64,000 nt of DNA from Tomocerus qinae. Lineage: Eukaryota; Arthropoda; Collembola; Entomobryomorpha; Tomoceridae. Below the pieces are notes generated by a model that saw nothing but the letters and a program-made list of their open reading frames with translations, did not search any database and was not told the origin of the DNA. Positions 24,101-36,100 of the stretch are shown here, in pieces (the first letter of the stretch is position 1; each line of letters begins with the position of its first letter). The stretch is from contig CM034549.1 in NCBI GenBank assembly GCA_020055645.1, positions 806,001-870,000 of the forward strand. The letters run 5' to 3'. The position numbers and the translations under genes were made by a program.

Positions 24101-27100
24101 TCAAATCGGTGTAGCCTCCAATAGTTTTCCAATTTTGTAGTTGGATCGATCAGTCAGTTCAAAAATGAAGTTCCGTCAATAGAGAGTTTCGGTCAGTTCA
24201 ATTTGGATATAGTGGTCAATCAGCCTGGAGACTCATTGGTTCCCTCAGTCAGTTCAATTTGTAGTTATGGTCAATCAGCCTGAAGAATCTTAGGTTCCAC
24301 CAGTCATCTCGATTTATACTTCCATTATTCTTATCCAGGTGAAGATCTATCAGTCAGCTCCGTTTTCATTTCAGTCCATTATTTTAAAGTGTAATTAAGT
24401 CAGTCAACTTAATTTGGAGTTGTCCTCAGTTGTGAAGTGAAGTTTTATCATGTATAAGCCGCCCTTGTGTTAATGTAATTTTCGGTCTCGCATACCACTC
24501 ACTCACTCTCGATTACTAACTCGAGTACAGTCCTCGGACAATCTAAGGACTTTTAATAAATGAATCGGTAGGTTTTCCAATAATTTTGACTTTAAATTAA
24601 TCAACTATAGACACTATTTAGTTGTTGTAATTAGTGTTTAATCACTAGTCTGGATAAGTGGCCACTAGACGGGATGTAATTTCGCCAGGTACAGTAATTG
24701 AATAGCTCGAAAATTTTGAAAATACAGTGAAAATTTTGAGCCGGCTAGCAAGACAAAATGTCTGCTGTGCGGCGTTGCCGAATGTATTGTAAATCATCTA
24801 GCATTTGTTGCCCTTGGGGAGTTTTATCTACAACTTTCTCCATGTTCTGTTTGTCATTATTTTCCATGTCCGATTCATCCACATTTCTCGGCGGGAAATA
24901 GTGTAAAATATGGGAAATGCTAGTCTAGGGGTCTACTGACTGATATTTAAAACTAACCGCAAAGCAAGATACCTTATTCTTGGGAAAAACAATAACACTT
25001 AGCCGAATGTTTGTAAGGCTTCGCCGCCTCAGTGTCTAACTATCGTCCTCTTTGACGAGGCGGCTTCCCTTGGTGGTTTATAATGCTATGCTTTGGCGCT
25101 TCTGATGAAGTGTGAAAATATATAAGCCTGGTGGAGACAGAATTTGCTCCTCCAGAGGCAGTTTTTGGACCTGAGACCCTTAACTCATTCACTGTTTCAC
25201 AACGTGAAACGCTAAGTTGAATGAGTATAAATATCTTAACTAGGGAAATGCAATAAAATAGTTTGAATTTTGGCCTAATTTCAGATTTATTTCCCTTTCC
25301 CAGCATTCCTCAAATACATCTTGATAGCCACAGTGTGGGAAGTGGGAAATTAGTGGCGTTTCGAAGTGGCAACCTTGGCTATCACCTACCCTCCTTACAG
25401 TACATATACATTCTAAGTAAAGATTGTATATAGATGAGGTATACCTTCTTTTGAGACTGCTGGTGCAGTAGTAGTGGTGCATAATAGAGTAGTAGGACGT
25501 AGATAGAGCGGAGTAGTGAAGGGAGGAGGTCTGGCTGGAGTCAGTTTCTCAAAACATATTGGAAATGTCGTACACATCCGATTGTAGAGTCACACTTGAT
25601 GCGATTCATCCATCCCTTCACTGAAATTGAACTAGAAATCTCTTTGTATTTGTATTCCTGCTCTGCCACAATCCATCACCCAATATCCTTATTCCTACCT
25701 AGCTACTTTTTATTACCACTATGCATGCATGCATTCCTAACCAACAGTGTCCCACAAGGTAGAACCCCTACATAAATATCAACTCCTGCTAATTTCAAAT
25801 TCACTCTACTCAAATACCTTCAAAAATCTACTTAAGTACATATGGAAGAGGAAGATGTGTGCAATTTCCCAAAATTAAAACCCCAACTTTAGTAAAGTAT
25901 TTTAGCGACGTTTTTAAAGGTTAATGACTTTAATCAGCATGGAAAAACTAACAAAAAATAGAAAATAAATCCTGACACAGGCAAGAAGCCCATTTAACTC
26001 TATTTGAAACTTTCGACGGAAGCTTTAATGTTTAATTGGATGTTTAATTTACATAGCAATTATCTCATTAACTAGAGCACCTTCAGACTTAAAGCTACTA
26101 TCCAGCCGAAATCAATATGAGCTTTGGTACGATTTTCGCGCGAGTAATACGGTTAGTTTTCTGATTACTATATTTTATTCTACACGTCGCAGCTATTAGT
26201 TTAATGACATTGATTGATAATATCTTTCACCTAAATACCACCTATGTATATGCACAGAAAACTAACCGTATTATTCGCGCGAAAATCGTACCAAAGTTCA
26301 TTTTGATTTCGGCTGGATAGTAGTTGTATTCGACTGGAAATTGTCTTTTACAAACCGGCAATGTACATAAATACCTATATTTATTGTCGTCATTATGAGT
26401 TCTGTTCTGATAGCAAAATGAAGCAAAATCTGACATTTTTGCCACTCTCTGATTGGTCCAAATTTTTTGTCATTGAGTGGTATGAATAAGGTATACCTTA
26501 TGCTTTTACTTGAAGTTTTTGAAGTAAAAGGTAAGTTTAGTATGAATAACAAAATTAGCAATAGCTTATGCTTATGCTTAAACTTGGAGTAAAAGTAATT
26601 ACTATAACATCTGAAGTATTTACTACTTCCTCGAGTAAATACTAGAAAATCGTATGAATAAAACATTTTATATTCTAATGCTATGGAGTAAATACTTCAA
26701 AATACTGAAGTAACTGAACAAGCAACTTCAGTGTTTACTTTTTATATTTTCCATTGCAATTGTTCAATTTTATCAAATAAAAATAAATCATTTTCACTAG
26801 TTTGAACATTTTTGAATAAAATGGCAACTTTTCCTGTGATAAGCAGTCTGGTCAGAAAAAGAAAAAACTATAAAGACCGAAAAATAACTTTGCACAGTGA
26901 TTATAGAACATTATATCGCTTCGATGAAAGTAACGTAGAATGGATATCTAGCCATTTTCTTGGAGAGAGTCAAGAAACAAGAGGCGGGGCCCTTTCTTCA
27001 AAACAACAACTTCAAATCTTTTTGCGGTATATATCTGACCCAGGATTTCAATCTGGAGTTGCAGAAGACCTTGGTGTGGGTCAGAGTACCGTATGCAAGA

Positions 27101-30100
27101 CAATTCAAAAGGTACCATTATAGTACCAAATAAATTTAGCCGATTATAATTACGCTAACATTTAGTCATAGACGTAGAACAGTTGGTAGTAAAAGATTAT
27201 TAATGATATAGTAAAAATAATAACACAGGTTCAAGAAAGGCTGCTAGCAAAGGTGCACATTTGGATAAAATTTCCATCGAGTAATGCAGAAATCACAAAA
27301 GCAAAGGAAATATGGCAAGAGAAATTCAATATTCCATGTGTCATTGGGGCGATAGACTGTACTCACGTAAGAATTACCAAACCATCTATAAATGGAGATG
27401 AATATATAAACCGCAAACGTTACGCAAGTTACAATATTCAAGCTACATGTAACGCCAAAGAGATATTTACAAGCGTTGATGCTAAATGGCCAGGATCTGT
27501 TCATGATAGTCGAATATTTAAAAATTCGGATATATGTCGATTCTTGAAAGAAAAAACCAATGACACAATTCTTCTTGGGGACAGTGGATATGGAATTGCT
27601 CCATGGCTTATAACACCTTACGATGACCCTACTACGACAGTGGAAAAGCATTTCAATAAAATATATGCTAAAGAAAGAGTTATCATTGAACGGTGCTTTG
27701 GCCAATTGAAGCGAAGATTTCCTATTCTGCATTATAAAGTTCGTGTATCAACAAAAAATGTATCCGGCATTATTATTTGCTGCTTTTTGTTACATAATGT
27801 GGCAAAGTACTTAAAAGATGAAGATGATTTTCCAGAGCTGCCTGAAGAAAATGGGCCCCTTGAAGTTAATGGTCCAGAACTAAACGACACAGTAATAAGA
27901 GTAAGAGGACAAAGTTTCAGAGATAGAATTGCAAATATCGTATACACAAATAGACATGATTAACCTACTAGTATTCATTTAGTTTGAGTGAGTTTAGTTT
28001 TATTCTATATTGAATTTGCAGTTAATTAGATTTAAATCCGCAATGTTCTATAAAAATTATACCAATTCGTTACCAGTTAAGCAAGCAATATTTACATTTT
28101 AGTATAAGTTTACATTGTGAATTATTATCCGAATTAGTCTGGTGTACTATATGCGTTTTCATTGGGGTTTGAAATAGTAAAATAGCATTTGTTTTCGTTG
28201 GCACATTCCTTAGATTTTAACTTTTCTTGTTTCATTTTGATCAGACTCAGCTGTTCCAGTAGCTTTAATCTTTGTAACTGGGTATTAGATAGAAGTGCAG
28301 TTTCATCAGTCTCTCGCTCTGTCAGAATTGTTTCCGCTGTTTTTCTTCGCTTGGCTGCATCCGGAGGTGGGGGAGGTATAAACTGAGATGTACTTGCACT
28401 CACTGATTGGGTACCGGCGGCGAGAGCTATAACAGAACTAAAATTTTCGTCTGGCTTAGAAAATCCAACCGCTAGAGCCCCTGGGAATAAAGAATAAATG
28501 TGAATAATGTACACTTTAAACAGCAAAAAATATTTTAATTACATTTAAATAAAATTGTGATTCACTCGTTAATCTTTATACCTGGGACTTTAGAAAATAC
28601 TGGATTGGATAATGGACTCAGCAATTCATAAAATATCTTCTCCCAATTTGATAGCACAATCTTTTTGTTCCCAGTTTCAGTTAGATGGGTTTTCTTTTTG
28701 ATTGTAGTCTTCATGTTATTCAACTTCTTTTTAAGACCTGCTTCGTCCATTTTAATCGCATATAGAGTTTCCAGATCACGCAACATTTGACAACAAGCTA
28801 ACTGTTTGGCTTTCTTAACAGTCGGAACTTGGGATTTCTCCAACAATACCATATACTTTTTTAAACTGTAACAAACTTCATCTGCTTATCTTCTGATAAT
28901 TCGTCTGTACGAACAGAATCCTCAGTTGATTGGGGAGTTTCTTCTGACATTACTGCCAAAATTGGGGGTTCACTCATTATTTCTTATCGGAAGTTTCAAT
29001 AAAAGACATCCAGAGTAAGAGAAGAGCAGAATAAACGCAACGGAAATGGAAGTATTCCCACCTAAACCACAAGGCTACTATTTTGTTTACGCATGCGCGA
29101 GTGGAAGTAAATACTCCATCTTTGAAGTAGTTACTATGAAGTAAAAGGTTTTTGTTATTCATACGATTTTAAGTAATTGCTTTTACTTTTACTAGAACCT
29201 TTTACTAGGACCTTTTACTTATACTTTTTACTTGGTAGTATATACTTATTTTTAATCATACCACTCATTGACACATCATTTTTGCCAATGAAATTGCAGA
29301 TTTCCATGACATAAATCTATAAATGATTTCCAAATTGCATTTTAAGGGGTAGAATTTAATGAGCAAATACCGTGAATAGCGAATATTATGCACACGTGAT
29401 AAAGAAATGAATAATGGAATGAATACTACATCTGAATCTCTTTGCAACCTCATTCGTATGAACATAGTTGAGTTGTTGGAAGTACTTTGTATTAAAACTT
29501 TACAATAACTTTTATTTGTTACAAGAAAAGAGCCCGTCCTACGGAGGGGGAATAAAATACAATACTTACCGAATCAAGAACACAATAGTGTACACAATAT
29601 CATTTAACCAAGCAGTGAAATTTTTTCTACAGTAAATATTCGAAATGCTTTCATCAGCGCCTGATTTTGCTTGCGCTTGACATATAATTTTAAATAACCC
29701 CGCCGTTTTAAATAGACGTCATTGTAAATGACCTCTTTTTAAATGACGCTATGCAATATGACGCTATGCAGTATTGATGATTTATAGTCGAACAATCTAC
29801 CCTCTAGTATGTCTATTTCTATTGTCTATTTTGCGTGTCAACATATGTCTAGTCTATTATGATGTTTTCATAGTTCGAAAGTTATATAATTCAATGACAT
29901 AATATAGTTTGTATTTGTAGTACTTATAGAGTTAAGTACGTTGTTGTACGTAAGCTGTAATTATGGAGTAAAGAGGGGAAAGATTTGTTTAATAATTTAT
30001 TGCTTGTGGGGAGGGATTCTTCTGAATGAATGCAATGCCCACTTAAGGTGTGTTATAGTCCCATCAAGACAACTTCAATGTACAGAAAAGTATGGATGCT

Positions 30101-33100
30101 ATCCCTTCCATAGTAACTGAAATAACACGGGGTTAGATTTGTCGCCCGTCTGGTGTGTGTTAAAAGTGATTTTAACGTGCTTAAGCTATGTCACGCACTT
30201 CTGCCCCTTACGAATAGTCATTTTGGATATGATCTCTAGACTGTTTCCATAATGGAAGGAATAGCATCCATATCTTTCTGTGCATAGAAGTTTTCTTGAT
30301 GGGACGATACATACATATCGTTAATCCATAGGGATGGAAAATATTGTAATATACTGGAATTTTGTTTATTTTGCGTAGGAGATTTGGACTCGTCGATGGT
30401 GGAGACTGTGGTGGGTATTATATCAGGATTACTGTTACTTCTGAGCATCGTGGCGGGATTAATCATTTGGATGAGACGCAACGGCCGCTCACTCTCTTTT
30501 CATCCCAGTGCCTTTCCTTTCTGGAGAAATACCTGGAGCTCCGTTCCCACACACATCGTCACACAAGCCAATCCCGCCACCGAAGGAGTCAAAGTAACAC
30601 TCTAACTTTACTAAATTCCTTTTAGAAAGAATTTGTCGACATCTATGTAGACATCTTGGAGAACAATTTGAAACATTGGGGATAATTTTTAATCCTGCTT
30701 ATACTATTGTCCCCACCAGCTAACTTCTTTGGTACAGAAAAGATAGGAAGCCTATCCCTTCTATACTAACTAACTTAACATAGGGTTAGATTTGTCGCCC
30801 GTCCGGTGTGTGTTAAAATTGATTTTAACGTGTGAAAGCTATGTCACGCCCTTCTGCCCTGTACTAAAGTCATTTTGGATATGATCTCTAGGCTGTTTCC
30901 ATAGGACTGTAAAAAACAGATCAAATTGGTCAATCTCCATTTAAGTTTACTTTCATCTGTTTTTTACAGCACTATGGAAACAGCCTAGATATCATATCCA
31001 AAATGACTTTCGTACATGGCAGAAGGGCGTGACATATTGTTGACCCAGCTCAACCTCTAAGTACAGGAGGGTACACGACTCACTCTCGTCATGTAAACAG
31101 TAAAATCATTGACTTTTGTCGAAGTCAGAGCTGTCCCCCGTAAGGCCTATGCTAAAGTAAAAACAACGTATGTGGGGCTGTCACAACGTCCTGCCCTGTG
31201 AGAATGTCATTTTGGATATCATCTCTAAGAAGCTGTTTCATAGGGGTGTAAAAAACAGATTAAATTTGTAAACTTAGAGGGAGATTGACCAATTTGATTA
31301 ACGTTTTTGTTGTTTACTGTCATTTCCATCCAAATCAGGCAATAAGACCAGGAATTAAGCCTAATGCCTAGCAAAATTCAGGCATTAGTCTTAATGCCTA
31401 GGCTTTAGGCTTAAAGACTAGTCTTTAGGCCTAATGCCGGGCATTTTTAGGCATTAAGCTTAATGCCTAGGCATTAGGTCTAATGCCTGAATTCACTTAT
31501 TGCTGCTAACACATATATTGAACTTTTCTGTGGGAATATAATATAAGAATTGCGATTTTGACTGTGACACTGACTATTCGGAACACTACTTTGTATACCC
31601 TTTGTACACAACACAACTATAGCCCACCGTTTAAAAAAGGAGTGCCTTAAATATTGGCAAACGCACATACGTAATTTGAAGTAGGGAAAAAAAAGACATT
31701 TACACTACACAGCAGAGTACAGAACGTTTCCATTCCCGCTCGAGCTTAACAACGCAATTCCCTACTTAAATATTTCCAATTGGTTTTTGATGTATGTCAA
31801 TTCGCGGCAATGATATATACATATTTAGAATCGTCTCGTCGAAATTGACAACATACGTAAGTTAGAAGAGGAGACGACCAGAGATGCTCCCGTTATAGCT
31901 AATTGAAATTCGAATATTTAACATAGGTATGGTAGGTACTTTGAAAGCCCCCTCTTTCTAGCGCGAGCAAAAATATTATAAAGCAGTGCCCATTGTGAAA
32001 CGATGCGCTTCAGTTATTTATGAATTATGAAATGAACACACAGCTTTCACTTATAAAGTTTATAATAAAAGGGACATTACTAAATTATGAAGGGAAGGCT
32101 TTGGATAAGTGATGCGATAATACAAAAAGCTACTTTGGACAAAGTAGCTTTTTTAAAAGCCTTCAGAAAGGGTGTCAGGGACCGATTCCTACGAGGGAAT
32201 CACTCCTAAAAGACTACTCCTAAAGGATTCCTAAAAAGTACTTCTTCCTCCAATGCAATATATTAACTGATTGTTTTTAATTATTTTAGAGTTGCCCTTT
32301 ATACCACATCTAATCGTGACTATTCGATTTTTTCACAAATCAGTTTAATTTTCAGTATCATTAAGAGTCAGGTCCCCGACGGAATTCAATAAGTGAAGGT
32401 CAACAGGTCAAGCATAAGGGATGGGGAAGTATCTATGGCTACGATTTAAAAATACCTAGAGGCATAGAAATTTACTCTATGACAAAACTGAAAAATATTT
32501 TTTCGGAAACCGGATATAACTCCGAGAATACTGGTCGTAGAAAGACAAGGTTGGTCTCTAAAATCGTAGAAAATCCTGGTCTAGGGCTGCTACTAGGCAT
32601 TTCTTGATATTCATCTCCGATTTCGAGATATTAACGTTTTATTCTACGATTTTAGAGACCAACCTTGTCTTTCTACGACCAGTATTCTCAGAGTTATATC
32701 CGGTTTCCGAAAAAAAATTAAAGGCTAATTTGATAGTCGAGGTCCGAGGTCATGTCCCGTGACGTTGGAGACGTGAGCCTTAATGTTAATTTACTGTTAA
32801 GACTGGCTGTTAAGCTGTTATTGCATGATGAAGCTGCACTGGACATAGTATTAGCTGGCTTTAGAAGTTCTTAAGAAGTAAAGTCTTTCCCCTGAGTCGT
32901 GCCATGTAATCGTGATATACGTTTAATTATGTGATACCATTTCATTCAATGATATACCAAAACACCAACACACACAAGATTATGTTTTGAAAGATTTATA
33001 TTTTAGCGCTTATCCAGCCAAGGATATATAATTACTTGACAGATCAGACAATTTACTTAGCCACTTGACTACCAAGTTGGTCATGGGGAAAGCAAAAATT

Positions 33101-36100
33101 TCGACTTTTTATCGCAAAGTCCCTAAGGATCTGAGACGACTGGTCCTACACACACATAGTAAATTTGAAAATAATGCACCGATACTTTCTTCATAATAAA
33201 ACATAAGTTACACACAAATTTGATAGTCAGTGTAACTAGCTGTAACCAGGAATACGCTGACCTTAATAATAGGGCTGGCTTGATAGTCGAGGTCAGGTCA
33301 AGTAACTTGGACTCTTAAATAAACCATTTTTCATTCATTCATTCATTATACGCGATGACAACATAATAAGTGTAGTAATAGTTAAATGAATAAATGATAC
33401 CTTGTCACGAGGCCGAGTGTGGAGCAGAGCCGGGCGGAGGATTCAGCGATGTGAATAGCAGGAGAAGGATTGAAGTGAGCGGAGCGAGGAGGATGAGAGG
33501 GAAAGAGCTGTGGAAAGCCGATTAGATGCCTAAACTGCCACTTGGACGACTTTTCACTTATTTACATCTCCCCCCATTTCTTTTTTTCTTCGTCTGACTC
33601 CCTTATATACACTATGTCACCTCACCCACCATGTCAAACTTGAATCCAGGCGATCGAAAGTCGAAAATAGTTTTTTATTTCTGAGAAATATTTCGAACGT
33701 TAGTTGGGGAATGTTTTGCAAGCACGTATCCAGAGGGGGGCCCGGGCCTCCCCTGAGGTCCCAAAAAAAGACGATTTTTTAGTCAAAAAAGGTTAAAACA
33801 CCAAAAAAATATTTATGGTATATATTTGCACTTCGCCCGAATATACCATAAATTTACTATTTATTTTCCTGTGCCCCCCTAAGGTCTAATTTCTGGATAC
33901 GGGCTTGATGTTTTGCATATGTAAATGCTTGGGTTGCAGTTGAAGTGATGATGGATTTATTTATAAGATGTGGACCAAGATAATTTTTTAAATGAGATGT
34001 TATTATGGGACATAGATCTGGTTCAGGTACGCTGGTGGTTGGAAAATTTTACGTTGACATTCACTTGGCACGAAATTGTATAAATTGGTTTAGAAAACGA
34101 GCTGTTTTTGTGACATACTGTAGTGGGCGTGTATAAAGTAGTGTATGTTGTAAATATATTTATTAGTTGCTTTGAAGTGGAAATAATAACAAGGTTAGGA
34201 AGTATATGGGTAGTAGGAGATAGAGAGAGTGTAAATCATCTTCTCCCGCCGCATGTCATCGCAATAAATTCTCTCTCTTCAAAAATGGAGTTCAAACTGA
34301 GTTGGAAATGGAACTTGACCCTGCATGGTCATTTCACTGGGGAGGGATGGAGGGGGAGAGAATTCCATTATCAACTTGTTCACTTCCATCCTAATAATGA
34401 TGTATGTAGACTGGAATTAGTGAAATTCAAATAAATGCTGGGTATTTGTGGTGAATTGGAAATAAAGTGACAAATTACAAGATTGGGCGGTGGTTGGAGA
34501 AAGCTCAGCAGACGCCATACACTTACATAATATTAAGTATATTATAGGTATGACGAAGTATAAGGATTACGGTGGGGAAGGGGAATATGGCTGATGTGAT
34601 ATGTCACCAGCCCGAGGGTCATACACGCCGCTGATGTGACCGTAATGAACACAGTGTATATGTTACAGGAAATTTGTACAGACCGGACATATGAAAAATG
34701 AAAAACCAAAATTTTGATTTTCAACGGATCTAACCTAATCTAAATCCATCAAACTTACATAAAAGTACATTTGAAAGTCAAAAAAATGTAATATTAGGTA
34801 ATATTGGGTATAGGTAATATTAGGTATAGGTAATATTAGGTAATATTAGGTATAGGTAATATTAGGTAATATTAGGTATAGGTAATATTAGGTATAGGTA
34901 ATATTAGGTAATATTAGGTAATATTAGGTATAGGTAATATTAGGTATACAGGTAATATGTGCCCCAACGGCAAAGAACCAATACACTGGCGTGTGTGTGT
35001 GTTAGTGGGAGAGCACAGCATCTACTATGCTATGCTACCGCTCAAGCCTGGGGTGGCTTACTTGCAGTGACGAGTGACTCCCGGACAACTTTACTGAGTG
35101 AACAGACTTACACGAAGAGACTTTGGTGATGGGTACTGAGCCATTATGTGGTACAGCCCTACACAGTCCAGTACTCTACCTTTGTGCGCTTAGGTGGCAA
35201 GGTTAGGTGAGCTGACCACATTAGGTGTGACCGTCATCGCAACCTCCCGCATCCCTTCGCATGTGCTCCTCAATCTAATATATCACTAGGTAAACTGGTA
35301 GTGTACACCTAACCAAGAGAGCAAACTGCAGACAGAGTAAGCATAGATAGTCATATTATTGTCACTAAGATTGGCAAATCAATGCTAATAACGAATATAC
35401 GGCAAAGACAGCTTCTCCCATTTCCAGACTAACTAACACACAACCTGAGGCGCTCTTAGGATTCGAACCCAAGAATGCGGACAGCCAGCCAGGTTTTTAC
35501 ACCATTAGACCGTCCTGTACGCCTATAATACACTGGTGTAGTAGTAAGAGTTCAGAAAAGTAGTAAGGCTAGTAGTAAGGAATAGCATTGCTACTATTCT
35601 GCCATCTTACGTGGCTTATTGCATTTATACCGTTGGTGCGCATATTAGGTATAGGTAATATTAGGTAATATTAGGTAAAGGTAATATTAGGTAATATTAG
35701 GTAAAGGTAATATTAGGTATAGGTAATATTAGGTAATATTAGGTAAAGGTAATATTAGGTATAGGTAATATTAGGTATAGGTAATATTAGGTATAGGTAA
35801 TATTAGCCATAAACATCGGTAATATTAGGTGTGACGCGGGGCATCAATACTTTGGGGGAAGTATGTATGCTGTGATGTCACCCGGGTCATGTGTAATATG
35901 ATTTCATTCCTTAAAGATGTTGTGAACGGACAAGAATACATACATAGGTAATATTAGGTGTGGTGGAGTATAAGGATTACCGGGGGAGGAATATCTGAGC
36001 GATGTCACCAGGTTGGTGTGTAATGTGATTTGATCTTTTGAATTGACAGGATTTGCTGCTAACGCTCACACCTTTGAGTAATGGCGGTGGAGGGTCCGCC

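Larger units (their letters stand above)
20292..24440 (-). mobile_element. Nearly full-length CR1/Jockey-like LINE, antisense in the receptor intron
   Basis: In element orientation: a roughly 0.4-kb 5' region with decaying tandem repeats (24153-24413), an open frame with a PHD-like zinc finger, an AP endonuclease and a reverse transcriptase (23942 to 20565, with two frameshifts), a 3' untranslated region of about 270 bp, and a terminal (TCTGAA)n tail (20295-20318). Other 3' ends of related elements at 8700-10115, 38941-39365 and 39838-39960 share coding or 3' sequence. The 5' limit is estimated. Confidence 0.88.
26477..29264. mobile_element. PIF/Harbinger DNA transposon, two-gene, nearly complete
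   Basis: The ends are GTGGTATGAATAAGGTATA and the inverse of GTGGTATGATTAAAAATAAG. TCATTGA lies directly outside each end (26470-26476 and 29265-29271), longer than the 3-bp duplication usual for this group, so the true boundary may lie within it. Both 250-300 bp ends are packed with AGTAAAAG/CTTTTACT words, possible transposase-binding sites. Inside are a DDE transposase (plus) and a Myb/SANT-like partner (minus), converging with about 170 bp between their stops. It sits in the receptor intron. Confidence 0.85.

Noticed and set aside
27244..27732. 162-codon minus-strand open frame
   Set aside because: Antisense shadow of the Harbinger transposase exon.
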